DNA from: Cordia subcordata
Taxonomy: Eukaryota > Streptophyta > Magnoliopsida > Boraginales > Cordiaceae
Length of the DNA: 64,000 nucleotides
Reading direction: 5' to 3'
Assembly: GCA_028554755.1 (NCBI GenBank)
Contig: JAPTOF010000008.1
Span: forward strand, 14,737,001 to 14,801,000
Under the pieces are notes generated by a model. It had not been told where the DNA came from. It did not search any database and was given only the letters and a program-made list of their open reading frames with translations. Shown here one piece after another: positions 10,871 through 24,103 of the stretch. Both the position numbers and the translations under genes were made by a program. Every line of letters starts with the position of its first letter. Positions within the stretch are counted from its first letter, which is position 1.

Positions 10871-11586
10871 AGAATTGATGGTGAACAGCCAATGCCTGAA
10901 ATATGCGTATGATTTAAGCATAGTCTGTGTGGAGACTGTGGCACTTCAAACCTCATACATAGAGGTTGAAGAAGAGTTGATGATCGCCTGGCTGACAACG
11001 TTGTGATTAGTGCTACTAAGAGGCAACCTAGTTAAATTTTGTCATTTTCATTTCTATTTCATTTTCCTTTGTTTCCTTTCTTTTCACCCTTACAAAGTGT
11101 TGAATCCTTATCCCTTTTCCCATAGCTTATTATTTGCACATGCCAATAGGAGCTTGCTTGGCAAATGCTACTAACCTTGTTCTTTGTGAGTGTTTATGGC
11201 TTGTTGAGTAATAGGGTTAGTAGTTGACCATTGGTATAGAGAGCTTTCAAGCGAACGCAAGGTTGTACCTATCTATTCTCTACTTGTTCCCACTATATCT
11301 ACCCCATTCCTACAACATTTACTTGGTTTATATTGCCTATTTGCTTGTTGCATGCTTTTTGTGCTATTTGCTTGAAGACAAGCAAAGTTTAGGTTTTGAG
11401 GGTATGGCACTTTGGTTTTTATTGTTTTATGCTTCATTAGGGTAGATTGCATTATTTTCTTAAAAATGATGAAAATTTTTAAAATTTTTGTACATATATA
11501 GTCATTTATCTCTTGGTTGATTAAAGTGTTGGCTATTGTGATTGATTGATGAAAACAAGTTTGCATTGTGGGGAATGAATGGAGTA
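10871..11586 (+). other. Element A 3' non-coding region, left part
   Basis: Non-coding sequence follows integrase and contains the GAAGACAAGCAAAGTTTAGG box also seen at 27715-27740 in element C. It is interrupted at 11586 by the insertion of C and resumes at 29963. The continuity is visible because C itself carries the uninterrupted homologous stretch at about 27905-27960. Confidence 0.7.
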
Positions 11587-12031
11587 TGATGTGTTGTGAT
11601 TTTAAGTGTGTTTGCTTTGCCTTTTTATATTTTTTTGAGGCTTTCTTGAGCTTTGTTAGGTGTGTTAGTGTTGTATTTATACCATACTTGTGCATAGTAG
11701 GCCACAAATGTCCATAGGAGAGTTTAAAACATAAATGCTACACTAATACGCACTTGTTTCTCGTGTTAGGTGAAGTTTAGGGTGAAGTTTAAGGCAAAGC
11801 TTAGGACTTGAATTGATGATGATTTGATGGAGGAGCCAAGGTAAAAGTGTTTTGGACTTGAAGGAAGCTTGGAATGTGCACTGGAAAGCAGTCGAGCAAA
11901 GAAAAGACCTACCGAGGTGAAACGGGATTGCGAAGAGAAAAATTGAAACGTTGTCTGACTAGGTCGGTCAACCGGCCAAGTCCCCCGGCTATATCTGGAG
12001 CTTGAGGGCAACACTTTTCAAGTTTACATCA
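11587..12031 (+). repeat. Element C 5' LTR, internally deleted
   Basis: It starts TGATGTGTTGTG and ends TTACATCA. Only 445 bp remain against 1661 bp in the 3' LTR. The first about 400 bases correspond to the start of the 3' LTR and then join the terminal bases, so the TATA, R and most of U5 are lost. The element could not be transcribed from this LTR. Confidence 0.75.
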
Positions 12032-12037
12032 AGTTTT

Positions 12038-12055
12038 TGGCGCCGTTGCCATGGA
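12038..12055 (+). promoter_or_regulatory. Primer binding site of element C
   Basis: TGGCGCCGTTGCCATGGA matches the tRNA-Asp site at 16 of 18 positions. It starts six bases after the LTR. Confidence 0.85.
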
Positions 12056-12329
12056 GGCATAGTTGTTGGTTTCTTTGTTTTGTGTGTTTTTCATTAGTCA
12101 CGTGTTGTATATACGTTTCTTGTTTGTTTATCATGTACATGCTTATTTACATTGTTTGATCCTTTTACGTATTCTGATTTTGCTAGTTTAGTTTACTTCT
12201 AGAATTTGTGCTTTGTCTTGTGTTTTTCTTAGGGTTTAGGCATTTGTGGTAGACAACTGTTTGTTGAATTAAAGTTTTAGGGTTTGAAGTGTGGAGGGAG
12301 AATTAGGTTATTTTGCATTCATAAATAGA

Positions 12330-13570
12330 TGGCTAATCTTAATCCCGATCCTCCACCTATAGCCAAGACCTTAAGGCTCATGAGCTTGATACTTATCAAC
12401 CTTGCATGTCTATTCAATTATCAACCCTAGGAGATGTGACCTTTAAGATTAGGCTTGAGACCTTGCAAATGCTTCCATCATTATTTGGCTGTAACAATGA
12501 AAATCCCCATACGCATATAGGCACATTTCTTGAGATATGCTCTACTACTCGTTTTAAGGATGTCTCTTCCAAGAACATTAGACTTAGATTGGTCCCATTT
12601 TCTTTAAAAGATAAAGTAAAGCAATGGTTCAAGTCCTCACCCTATGAGTCGATCACTAGCTGAGATGAGCTTCAAGGTAAGTTCCTTCATAAATTCTTCC
12701 TAATAGCTAGGACGGCCACTCTTAGGGCAAAGATCATGACATTTCCATAACTAGAATTAGAGATCCTTCATAAGACTTGAGAGAGATTCAATGAGCTTTG
12801 TCCCTAATGCCCACATCATGGGTATTATTTACATGAATTGCTCCAGTTTTTCTACTTAGGCTTAACTTTACCTTATAAGCTAATGGTTAGTGCTTTAAAT
12901 GGTGGAGGGTTCTTAGATTTTACAACTGAGGAGGCCTGCTCAAGACTAGAGGTTATGGCAGAGGAAAGATTCCAGAATGCTAATTTTGAAAGAGTTGGGA
13001 AGGGAATTAGGAATACCACTCTTAGTAGTGTCTTTAGAGTCGACTCAAATTATGATTTAGCTGCTAAGGTAAGTGCTTTTGCTAGGAAGTTTGACCAGTT
13101 TATGTCTCTAGGAGCTACATCCAATCATAGGTGTACTCTTAGTGCATTTTTCCCTCATCCTCTGTGTCTTAGAGATTTGCATGCCTTGTGCTCCGAGTCT
13201 AGTCATACCACCATAGCATGCCCTCTTACCCCACAATTCCCTGAGTTTATACAAGTACACATTCTCACCAATCAAGGTCATTCATCCACTCCTTCTTACC
13301 TACTCGAACTCGAGTAACGTGATCATTTCAGGATAGAGTAGTCTCACAACAACACAAATTCTTCTTATTCATTCTAGAATCATCCTAGTCTATCACTTCC
13401 TAGTCCTTTAGGGCTTCATAAGGCAATTTCTGAGCCTTGGTAACATAGTTTGTCACAACAGTCATTCCAGTCTACTCCTGTCAGTTCTGCTCCACCTGTT
13501 TAGCCTGTAGTTAACTGTAGGTTAGACTTACTTGCTAAGATGATACAAGCCTAACAGTAGATGTTTCAGA
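12330..13570 (+). pseudogene. Element C: Gag with CCHC-type knuckle, broken
   Basis: An Athila Gag can be followed from the N-terminal MANLNPDPPP, through 12406-12663 (LQMLPSLFGC, IRLRLVPFSLKDKVKQWF), a stop at 12661, and 12838-13317 with the zinc knuckle CSESSHTTIAC. The knuckle's first cysteine pair is partly lost. Gag would package element RNA. Several in-frame stops disable it. The PFSLKDK block is shared with Gag of elements E, G and H. Confidence 0.82.
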
Positions 13571-14466
13571 GTATGATAGGAGATCTAAGAAACAAATAGA
13601 TATGTTGCTGAACAAGTCTATCATGAAAACCAGGGACACTACTTGTTTATCTTGAGTCGTGTCCTAGAGATCATTGTGGTACTTCCAGACCTTCTCTGAG
13701 TGATTATACACAAGCTAAGGCCGTCATGACCTTGAGAAGTGGTATGATTATAGATAATCATGTGGGGGAGTCTATCAGTAAAGCTAGGCCTGAAACAACA
13801 CGAGTTGATGGAGAGACTAGTGTGCCTAAGTAGAAGACTAGAGATTCTGAAGAGAGAGAGAGAGAGAGATCATATTGAGATAAGTGTTGATCTATTGCGT
13901 AAAGAAGGGAAACAAGTTGTTAAATCTCATAATGTTGCTCCTAGAGCTTCTTTTTTTCTTAGCATTAGAGAAACCCAAGAAAGTCGAGGATGACAAAGAA
14001 TCAAGGATTTTAGAACCTCTTAAGGATATTAATGTCACTTTACCTTTAGTTTAGGCCATTAAGAAGATATTGGCTTTTGCCAAATTCTTTAGATATTTGT
14101 GCATTAGGAAGAGGCAAACCACCCACCTACCTAAGAAGGTAAAGGTTACAGAGAGGGTTAGTAGCATTTACACCACAAGTATTCCGCTTAAGCTAGTAAT
14201 TCTAGAGCCTTTACCATCTCTTATGCTATTAATAATCACCCAGTAACCCATGCCTTGCTTGATTTAGGTTCTAGTGTCAATCTTATTCCTTTTCTAGTGT
14301 ATAAACATTTAGGTTTTGGGGGGTGTTGATGCCTACTAGTACGGTTTTATAGTTGGCCAATAGGAGCGAGAGTAGATCTCGAGGGATAGTTGAAAATTTC
14401 ATGGTTGAGAGTTTTACTATCCTGTGGATTTCATTGTTCTAGACATGCATCTAGATTACGCCTATC
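13571..14466 (+). pseudogene. Element C: gag-pol linker and protease N-terminus, broken
   Basis: Degraded linker with VMTLRSG-like sequence near 13725, the conserved LKDINVTLPL and RKRQTTHLPKKVKV blocks at about 14010-14160, then the protease core with HALLDLGSSVNLIP near 14250-14290. Reading stops at 14466 within the VDFIVLDM region, where element E is inserted. Protease continues at 26342. Confidence 0.75.
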
Positions 14467-16708
14467 TAATAGTATTCCAAGGTATAAACCCTAGAAATGC
14501 CCAGAAGTGCACAGATCATATGTACTGTAATGTGCAAGTGCGGGTGTTTTTTCCACGGGGAGGCTAAACTCAAATCAAAACCCTATAAATTAATGTGCTC
14601 CAGAGTCGGTAATGCAATTTGAATTATTTTTGAAGATTTAAACTAGAAACTACCTAAGTATGAAACAAACCACAAACAAAGAAATTCTAAACAAATAGGA
14701 AATAATGCTATTTCTCAAATCAACCAGAAGGACTAGACAATTAATGAGAAAATAGGGTAAGACATACTTGGTTACAGCTTCATCTCACACTCCTTATTAA
14801 GGCTTGAATTGGATTCTAAAGGCAATGTTCGTGCCCCCAAACTAGGAATCAAAGTAATCAATAAATTACCCTAGAAACCTCAATGCGAAAGTATCCCTAG
14901 ATAGGCTCTCTTAAAGCATAGCGTGGTTTTAATGGTTAATCAGGATTCTTATTTACTTTTTAAGATTCCTATGTAGGATTGATGCCAATATAACTTAGTG
15001 GTTAATTCATTAACTGGATTTGAAACTAAGAATCACAATCCTAAGTTTGATTAAACTACGTCGGTTACCTCTTAATGGGTTTAAAGTTAAAGGTCTATGC
15101 CATAGTCTAAACACCGAATTACAAACCAATGACCAATCCTTTTAGCGAGATGTATGGGCAAACTTTGTTCCTAATCATTTACACGGATAAAGTCGAAAGA
15201 AATTGAGAACCCCAAGTTTTATTGCGCACACTAAATCCCATCGCTCTCATGCATTCTAAAATACTTTATTCATGCATTTAGATTTGATTTGCTCCTGCCA
15301 TCATGTCTGCAATTAACCCAAAACTCTCGAAAATTTCAGTCATGCACACTTTGAGTATTTGCTTTTTAAAGATAGTGATTCTGGCATTTGATATATAGTT
15401 TTCAATAGGACCTATTGCAAACCATTCTAAGCACAGAATCTAAAGCAAATACAATTCACAATCTTTATAGAAAATGTTTCATTCCATTACAAACCAAGCA
15501 TGTTTCCCCTAGAATAAATTAAACAATCATGACAACAAGAAGATGCAAACCAGAATATAGTGTTTCCCTTTCAACCGTGCGAAGAAACCTTGGTGAGCTT
15601 TTGCTTCAAGTTGGCTATTTGCACTTGCTTCCGTCGTCGACGAAATGCTAACCAACACAGCTTTAAGTTTGTTCCTATTGCAGCAAGAGTAATGACTGAT
15701 CAAGAATATGCACCCAGGGATGATTTCTTTGCTCATCCCATTTCTATCCAGCCCGTCGCACAAACGCAGGAAGATCCAACTTGCTTCAGTTTCCAGCTTT
15801 TCCTAAATGTCCCGAGCATACACAGAAACAATGGAATAGAGCAAGAGTTTTTTTTTTGGTCGAGCTTTCGAGTTGGTACTATACGATGGCTGCAGTCCCC
15901 CCTCTTCTGGTCGAGCACATCTCTCCCTTTTAAGAGATCAAAAAAGCCTCTTCAAAACGCCAACCATTTGCTGAAAAATCTCAATAGCCTCATCCTCAAA
16001 GAGTCCAGCCCCTTTCTTTCTTCTTTCTCCTTGAATTTGAACGTCTCTTGTTGCTACAAACCAGCTGATATGTTGCTGCCTCTCTTTTTTTTTTTAATTC
16101 GAACCTGCAAGTCAAGATAAGATAAGTTGCACATGCATGGCTTTTGGACTAATTTGCTAAATGGTTTGGTGTTTGGCACGAGAGAAAAGCTTAAGCAATG
16201 CAAATATTATAATATAATGTGCTGCAATCATAATAACTAATATTGATACATATACCAAATTACTAGTACCTATTATGATTATATAAACCAATAAAACGCA
16301 CTAAATTGATGTACTAATATCCTACTATATACAATAAGCTAATAAACTATTATATATATATATATATTCCTATATTATCCTATATAATTACTTAACCTAT
16401 TAAAGTAAATTAAATCTAAAATGTAATCTAATACTACAATATTTGAATCCTAGGACATGCATATGCACCAAAATTTGCTCAAACTCAATCTCGGCACTTA
16501 CTCGTCATTCAAGACACTTAGAATATGCCAAAACATACTTTACTTACTCAGAATGGCTCAAATGAATACTAAAGCATGCAAACCTTATTAAGTAGGCATT
16601 ATTAACTTTAATGCACAAAATACCATGCAATTGTACTTGTAAAGCTCTACAATCCATCTAAAATGTCAGCTAATGGCGTCAATATATCCAAACAAATCAA
16701 GCACATCA
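14467..16708 (-). repeat. Element E 3' LTR
   Basis: On the minus strand it starts TGATGTGCTTG (at 16708) and ends ATACTATTA (14467). It is 2242 bp, against 2233 bp for the partner, and colinear with it. It has an AT-rich stretch at 16200-16440 including a TA microsatellite (16349-16368). Confidence 0.93.
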
Positions 16709-16731
16709 ACACCCCTAAACCTTCTCCTTGC
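16709..16731 (-). promoter_or_regulatory. Polypurine tract of element E
   Basis: The minus strand reads AAGGAGAAGGTTTAGGGGTG immediately before the 3' LTR. The AAGGAGAAGGTTT core is also found before the 3' LTR of A at about 30720-30733. Confidence 0.8.
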
Positions 16732-18150
16732 TTATCTCCAAGCAAGTTTATCCTACAGTCCATCTCTAAATTGTTCACAAGAGTTGCCAACTACATTGGG
16801 TTGCCTTCCTTTTGCCTCAAAGGTGTTGATGGGGGCAATTTACACACCCTTTAGGATTCTAACTCATTTAAGTCACCACACCCTTCAGGATTCTAACTCA
16901 CACACTCGGGATACTGATATTCCGTGTCCAGTCAACTTCAATGGTCTCCAAAACATGCATTTTAGCCCAAAAAGAAAATACAACAAAGAAAAACATATCA
17001 CAATGGCTTATATTATACGTAAAGAGCCTTATTTACAAATACTAAAAAGGTAACATACTGCCATTCTCAATGGTCAGGGCCCTAGTGTAACGTGCTTTCA
17101 AGTCAGCACATCCCAACCACCTAAGGCTTAGGGTACTAAAGGAAGAAGCCCCCCTCGGACCTACTAACTCGGGTTTCACCAACCATCTTAATCACAAAAC
17201 ATTGAAACTATACACTTGCCAAGTTGACTTTATGTCCCCTTGACATTTGCACAACATATTTCCTCTCTCTTTTGTTTCTTTTTTTTTTTGTATTTTTTGA
17301 ATTATTTTTACTTTGCATTCATCATTCTTTTCCTTTTTTTCTTCTCTGCTTCTTTTTTTTTTTTGGTACAAATGAATTAATGCAATAGAAAAATTCAAAA
17401 CAAAAAATGGGCTAAAAGAAATAGTAAGAAAGCCAGCCAAGGATCGGACACTCACATAAAAAATCCTTAATTTTCACTTTTTCCAACCAAAAAGGGAGTG
17501 ACGGCAATAGAAAGTCTTATGGAATTCATTTCCCAACAGATTCTCGAAAGGTTGTCCCCTCTAAGAACTAAGTCCTCCTTCTTTTTTTCTTATTCATTCC
17601 CCACACCATAACCCCTTTTGTCGCCATTCAAAACAAACCAATAGCAGGAGCCAACATATAGAACATGACAGAGATAAACAGTTCTAAGCATGCCTACAAT
17701 ACACAAAACTCGTACTCCCTGTGCTTATGTGGCATAATAGAATTCCCACACCCCCAAACCTGTATTTTGCTTGTTCTCAAGCAAATGGAATAAAAACCAT
17801 CAAACAAATACGAAGCAAATATATGAAGTAGGAAAGGGAGAAACATAAGGAATTATTGGGGATAGGAAAAGATGCTCCCTTATTTACTCTTGAAGTCCTT
17901 CAACGCCAAAGATTAATCATCCAGCCACCAATCCTGTTTAAAACAAATTACCAACACTCACAAGATATAAAATTAGTAGCTCGGCCAAGCATTCCCTCGT
18001 TGGCATTGCCGAATGATAACTAGGTGCATAAATAACAAAGAGTCAAACATGATGGGGAACATGCACTCAAGCTTCGAAAAGAAACAAAAATAAAGAAAAA
18101 TATAAGACCAAAAAGAATGAAAATATCAATTTAACCCAAGGTTGCCTCTT
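16732..18150 (-). other. Element E 3' non-coding region
   Basis: No coding frame is supported. It contains poly-T/C-rich runs at 17230-17365 and a box at 17745-17790, read on the minus strand as AGCAAATACAGGTTTGGGGG, that corresponds to boxes at 11380 and 27720 in A and C. Short frames here are low-complexity. Confidence 0.6.
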
Positions 18151-19480
18151 GGTAGCGCTAACCACAACGCTGTCAGCCAGGTGATCATCACAAACACTCT
18201 TCATAAATGGGGTCTTGAAGCTTTACAGATTTCGCACTAGTCATCGACGATCCTGGGTCAAATGCATGCTTCAGTCGTTGGCCATTCACGGTTACTTCAC
18301 GGCCATCTTTCATATCCCTAATCTTCACTGCCTCGAATGAGTATGCTTCAATGACTTTTTATGGACCTTCCCACTGAGTCTTAAGTTTACCTAGAAAAAA
18401 ACTTAAGTCTAGAATTAAACAACCAAACCCTGTTAGTAGGAGAGAAAGTTTTCCTAAGGATGTGCTTATTATGCATTTTCTTCATTCTATCTTTTTAGAG
18501 TTTGGCATTTTCGTATGTCTCAAACCTTAGTTCTTCTAACTCGACTAAATCAAGCTTTCGCCTCTCACCTACCTTTGACAAATCAAAATTTAGGGCTTTG
18601 GTAGCCTAATAAGCTCTATGCTCCAACTTAACAGGCAGATGGCATGCCTTACCATACACTAATTTGTATGGAGACATGCCAATGGGAGTCTTAAATGCTG
18701 TGTAGTAGGCCCACAATGCATCACCCAATTTATATGGCCACTCCCTACGATCAAGTCTAACGGTCTTATCTAGAATGGACTTTATCTCCGTATTTGAAAC
18801 TTCCACCTGCCCGCTAGTTTGCAGATGATATGGTGTGGCTATCTTATGTGCAACTGAATACTTCCCAAGTAGTGCCTCAAGTGTCCTGTGACGGAAATGC
18901 TGACCTCTATCACTAATCAAGACACTAGGGACCCCAAACCTAGAGAAAATATTCTCCCTAACAAACTTGACCATAACTCTATGGTCATTCGTATGTATGG
19001 TGATTACCTCAACCCATTTCGACACATAGTCTACAGCCACTAAAATGTACAAATAGATAAAGGATGGTGGAAAAAGGCCCATGAAATCTATGCCCTAGAT
19101 GTCAAACAATTCGCAAACTAAAATCGGGGATAGGGGCATCATATCTCTTCTCGAAATATACCTGGACTATTGACATCTAATACATCTCCTACAAAAGTCT
19201 TAAGCATCTCGGAAAAGAGTTGGCCAAAAGAAGCCACTCTAAAAGACTTTATGAGCTATTTTCTTCCCACTAAAATGTCCCTCACAACCCTGACCATGAC
19301 ACATGTTAAGAACATTCTCAAACTTATTCTCAGGAATACATCGCCGAATTACATGGTCAGTACAGATCTTAAAGAGATAAGGTCCTTCCCAAAAAAAAAT
19401 GTCAGGCCTGAGCACAGAACCTATCCTTTTCTCTCTTCTCTCAATGGGAAAGAAATTGACCAATAACAACAAAATTCACA
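18150..19480 (-). pseudogene. Element E: integrase, near-complete but broken
   Basis: The N-terminal HGQGCEGHFSGKK zinc-binding part is at 19239-19472. The core at 18606-19082 has all three catalytic positions: D in AVDYVSKW, D in ISDRGQHF (usually SDGG), and E in [10 protein letters not shown]. The C-terminal part (ALNFD...KRRKL-like) continues to about 18150 with stops. A stop-containing gap near 19083-19238 separates the zinc part from the core. Integrase would insert the element cDNA. Confidence 0.88.
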
Positions 19481-19521
19481 ATGTAAGGAAACCAAGGTGT
19501 GATATGAGAAAGAGTAAATAG

Positions 19522-19995
19522 TTACTTATCTAGAAAGAAGTCACAAAAAGGAATAGGGTCATTAGAAGAGTGATGAACTAATAAGGAAAAATGGTCAGCT
19601 ACAAAGTTCTCTTTACCTTTTTTATCCCGTATTTCCACATCAAACTCTTGAAGAAGCATCATCCAATGAATTAGACGAGGTTTTGAGTCATGCTTCGAAA
19701 GAAGATAGCGTAAAGCTGCATGATCAGAATAGACTATGACTTGGGAATAGAGGATGTAAGGACGGAATTTGTCCAAAGCAAACACTACAGCCAACAACTC
19801 CTTCTCAGTAGTAGTGTAATTTCTCTGGGCATCATCTAGAGTCTTGCTAGCATAGTAAATCACATAAGACAACTTCTCTTTCCTTTGCCTTAATACCGTA
19901 CCTATTGCAAAATCTGAAGTATCACACATGATGTCAAATGCCAAACTATAGTCGGGAGGCTGAATAATTGGAGAAGACAATAACAAGGATTTCAA
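19522..19995 (-). pseudogene. Element E: RNase H, open domain
   Basis: An uninterrupted 157-residue stretch contains [43 protein letters not shown] and [14 protein letters not shown]. The catalytic aspartates and glutamate are in place, so this is the best-kept Pol domain of E. It is not linked in frame to RT, which lies upstream. Confidence 0.9.
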
Positions 19996-21105
19996 GCTCT
20001 TAAAGGCTTTGCTGCATTCATCATTAAAAATGAAAGGAATGTCTTATGCAAAAAGCCTAGAAAAAGGACGGGCTACATGGCTAATATCCTTAATGAAGCG
20101 CCTACAGAAACCTGCGTGTTCAAGAAAAGATCTAATGTCTTTGACATGCTTGGAAACTAGAAATTTTTATATAAGCTCAACCTTAGCGGGGTTTACCCGA
20201 ATGCCTTCAGCAGAAACAACGTAACCCAAAACTATACTTCTCTTAACCATAAAATGAGATTTCTCCCAACTAAGCACCAAATTCTTCCTTACACATCAAT
20301 CCAAAACTAGCGATAGGTGCTTTAGACATTCATCAAAACTTGCTCCAAAAATTGAGAAATCATCCATGAAGATCTCTAGAATTTTCCTAATCATATCGCT
20401 AAAGATAGCCATCATGCATCTTTGAAATGTGGCTGGAGCTTTGCAAAGACCAAAAGGCATTCTCCTATAGGCAAAGGTACTATAGGGACACGTGAACGTG
20501 GTCTTTTCTTGATCCTGGGGATATACAGGGATTTGGTTGTACCCAGAATACCCATCTAGAAAACAATAGTAGCCATGGCCAGCTACCCTACCCAAAATCT
20601 GGTCTAAAAAAGGTAATGGGAAATGATCCTTCCTTGTCTTTGATTTAAGCTCTCTATAATTAATACAAACTCTTCAACCCGAATAAGTACGGGTAGAAAT
20701 CTGCTCACCCTTTTCATTCTCTATAATTGTAATCCCAGTCTTCTTCGGAACTACTTGTACTAGGCTAACCCATTCACTATTAGAGATCAGGTAAATCATT
20801 CTACCATCCAATAACTTAATGACCTCTTTTTCACTACTTCACACATGTTAAGGTTCAGTCTCCACTGCATCTCTCTAGAAAGTACTGCCCCCTCTTTGAG
20901 ATGAATTCTATGTATACATACACAGGGATCTATGCCTTTCAAATCATTGATCGTCCATCCTATTGCCTTCCAATGGGTTCTAAGAACAGCTAACAAATGT
21001 TCCTCCTTTTCACTAGACAAATCAGAAGCTACAATGACAGAGAGGTTTTATTAGGTCCTAAGAATGCATATTTTAAATGATCAGGAAAAGGTTTAAGCTC
21101 CAAGA
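19996..21105 (-). pseudogene. Element E: reverse transcriptase, broken
   Basis: Pieces include RIHLKEGAVLSREMQ (20796-21020), a middle part near 20600-20790 with stops, and the palm at 20296-20595 with GYYCFLDGYSGYNQI, MPFGLCKAPATFQRCM and the catalytic FMDDFSIFG. The connection region follows to about 19996 with at least one stop. The domain is otherwise Athila-typical. Confidence 0.88.
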
Positions 21106-22400
21106 CTAGAGGAGACTCAACAGAAGGAATGGTACTAGAAATATCAAAAAGATCAAAAGTATTGACGTCAAATGATTGCAATGTATGGGCTTAACTAAAT
21201 AAGAAGGAAATACCTCAAATTCTCTCATAAATGCTCCTAAGCCAAAACTATCTGAGATAGCTTCAAGCTCCTTCAATTCATCATTATCAACCATTGTTTC
21301 TATAATATAATACCCTATACATACATCTACTGAGTCAATCATCAAACATTCTTCCTTTTCCCCACTCACCTTCAACTTATTCATTGCCTTAGCTACTTTC
21401 ATTGTAGACCTCAAATTAGCAAATTTGAGGTCTAGCATCCCAGACTTGTAGTGGATGACTACATCAGCAGTAGTAAAGAAAGGACGTCTTAAAAGGATAG
21501 GGGTAGCAAGCTTAGTGTCACAGCCAGAGTCCATATCTAACACAATGAAGTCAACAGGATAAACAAACTCTCCAACCTGTACCATTACATCTTCACAAAT
21601 GCCCTTTGGTCGACCCTCAGACCTATCAGCTAGCTGCAAGGTAACATGAGTAGGAGAAAGAGTACCTATGTTTAGCTGTTGATAGACAGAATAAGGAATT
21701 AGATTGACATTAGAACCTAAGTCAAGAAGAGCATAACGATGATGCTTTCTGGAATACAACACAGTATAGTGAAGGCCCTTGGGTCGCTTAGCTTCGGTGG
21801 AAAGCCAGAGGTACAAATGCTACTGACCTTTTCAATTAGCTTCACCTTTTTAGGCATGCTAGAAGTGCTACACTTATGTGTGCAGAGATCTTTGAAATAT
21901 TTGGAGTAAGCAGGAATAGAAAGAATATCATCTACCAAAGGAAGATTGACTTTTAGATCTTTCAAGTGCTCCAAAATTTTGAAGACCTTAAAATCCTTAG
22001 TAGCTTTTGGTTTCTCCAACGCTTGAGGATATGGGGCTCTAGACATGGGTTTGATAGTACCAATGGCCTGTTTTCTATCCAGACAAGAACTATTCTCAAC
22101 ACATTCATTAGTAGAGTTTTTTTTCTTTCCAAAACTAGTCTCTTTAGAAACTAGAGGAACCAAAGGCACCGGGATTGCATATTCAACTCCTACGTTATTA
22201 TCAACTACCTGGCCATTTCTTAAAGTTGTAATAGCTTTGGCTTGGGCCTGGTGGTAATTAGTGTTAGCGGAGGAACAAGACTGTACTCTAGGATTAACCT
22301 CAGGTTGGGATAGAAGCTTTCTAGGATCTCTAGTGCTTAACTGGCAAGTAATTTGTCTCAACTGTGCGTCTATCCTAGCCATGTGTTACTGATTATTTGC
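21106..22400 (-). pseudogene. Element E: gag-pol linker and aspartic protease
   Basis: The linker (21717-22382) reads TTLRNGQVVDN, then FKILEHLKDLKVNLPLVDD and MPKKVKLIEKV. Protease (21106-21816) has the active-site block LLDLGSNVNLIPYSVY, VGEFVYPVDFIVLDMD and LKFANLRSTMK. The two frames overlap by 100 bases, so one indel separates them. The DLG active site is the usual Athila form of D-T/S-G. Confidence 0.88.
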
Positions 22401-24040
22401 CAATGCTTGCTACTAATTCTGGATTGATTGCAACAACATATTGAAGCGATCGTCATTATTAGAGCGGTTAACAGACGGGGTGGATACTGCAAGAACAGAT
22501 AAAGATGGAGCAAAGTGGGCAGCATAAGGTTGATTAGCTAAAGCATTTGGAAACTGAGAACGGTTAACATGATAAAATCCCAGAGAATTTGACTGACCAG
22601 CACGTGGTCGCTGCTAGAATGGGACTTGGGGTTAAGAGGACTTTTGTTAACACCATGAAAACTTTGGATTATCCCTTCACCCCAGATTATAAGTGTGAGA
22701 ATAGGGGTTATACTCACGTGTATACCCTTGTGCAACACAAACTTGCTCTTGTATGAATTCAGGAAATTGAGGAGCTAGATGACAAGATAGTGTCTCATGT
22801 GAAGGATCAAAACAAAGTGCACACATTTCCGTAGACTTTGTAGACGAGGACCCTAAATGAGTGGCCTTGCAGCTCTGTAAGGGTGCTAGACTTAAAGAAA
22901 TGAATTGATCCAACTTATGGGTCAAAGCCTTAACTTTAGCTAGAAGATCATAAGACGTACCTATCTCATGAACTTCTCTACTATGATTCCCTTTGTTGGA
23001 CCTATCCATTGCAGTATTTTGGAAAGAATCCTCAGCTATGGTCTTAAGCCTCTCCCAGGCGTCACTCAGTCTCAAGTTATAGAAACTACTCCCGGACATA
23101 GCGTTCACTATCAAGCATTGAGACTCGGTCAACCCCTAAAAGAAGTATTTAAGTAAGTCATGGATGCCAAACTCATAATGATGGCACTGTCGCAGAAGTT
23201 TGTTAAACCTCTCCCATGCTTCATAGAAAGGTTCTAACTCATTTTAAGCAAAAGTCATGATGGACTTAAGTCGGTAGTTTTGGCCATAGGGTAAAACCGC
23301 TGATAAAATCGTGATTGAAGTTCGTCCCAGGAAGTGATGGACCCACGCAGCAAGGAATGGAGCCATTGTTAGGCTTCATCCTTGAGCGAGAAAGGGAATA
23401 GCTTGAGCCGAATGTGCTCTTGAGTCACGTTTGGGAAATTGAAAGTAGAGCAAATTTCAAGGAAATTGGTGACATGATCTAACGGACTCCCATTGTTCCT
23501 CCCATAAAAAGAAGGGAGCATGGCTAAAGTACCATGCTTGATTTCGAAGGTAGCTTCCCCCAAACCCGATAAATTAGTGGCTAAATTAGGTTCAAAAGAG
23601 TTGGGGAGGAAATACTCCTTAAGGACAGGTTCTTCAGGTAGAGCAAGCCCAATGGCTTGACCTTGAACTTGCGGAGGGGGATTAATGTTCCCCGCTTGAA
23701 AATTTTAAGGTGGAAGGTTGTTATTGTCAATCGGAGGATTGAGAGGTGGAAGATTATTATTATTTCTACCTATCTCTTCTTCTAAATTCCTAACTCGATG
23801 ATTGATTCTTTGTAGTTTCGGGATTAACGGGAACGATTGGCAATCTGAGAGATCTCCTACCTTGCATACACCTCCTAAAGAGTTCAAAGTTCTGCCTCTA
23901 ATAATTAAAAAAGATTCTAATCCTAAGGGAAGCAATGAAAAGTAACCTAAACTACTAATAAAAAGGAAAAACATTAAAAAAAAAAACCAATATGAACCAA
24001 ACAATAATAATAAAAAAATAAAAGAGTTCAAACATACGCA
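22401..24040 (-). pseudogene. Element E: Gag with zinc knuckle, broken
   Basis: The N-terminal part has an asparagine/proline-rich leader (NNNNLPPLNPPIDNNNLPP near 23710-23770), then GEATFEIKHGTLAMLPSFYG and IRLKLFPFSLKDEA (23369-23563). After stops, it continues 22677-23132 with a proper CALCFDPSHETLSC knuckle (CX2CX4HX4C). Gag would form the particle. Stops near 23360 and 23140-23360 break it. Confidence 0.87.
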
Positions 24041-24078
24041 AAAAGTATAATTAATTAAAGATTTTTAATCATCACGCC

Positions 24079-24096
24079 TCCCCAGCAACAGCGCCA
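24079..24096 (-). promoter_or_regulatory. Primer binding site of element E
   Basis: The minus strand reads TGGCGCTGTTGCTGGGGA, 16 of 18 bases of the tRNA-Asp site, seven bases inside the 5' LTR. Confidence 0.88.
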
Positions 24097-24103
24097 AAAA
24101 ACT

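Noticed and set aside
15560..16120. 186-residue plus-strand ORF, with a related frame at 25214-25609
   Set aside because: Both lie antisense in the two LTRs of element E. The likeness is explained by the LTRs being copies. The frame is not kept at the same length, and no domain is visible.
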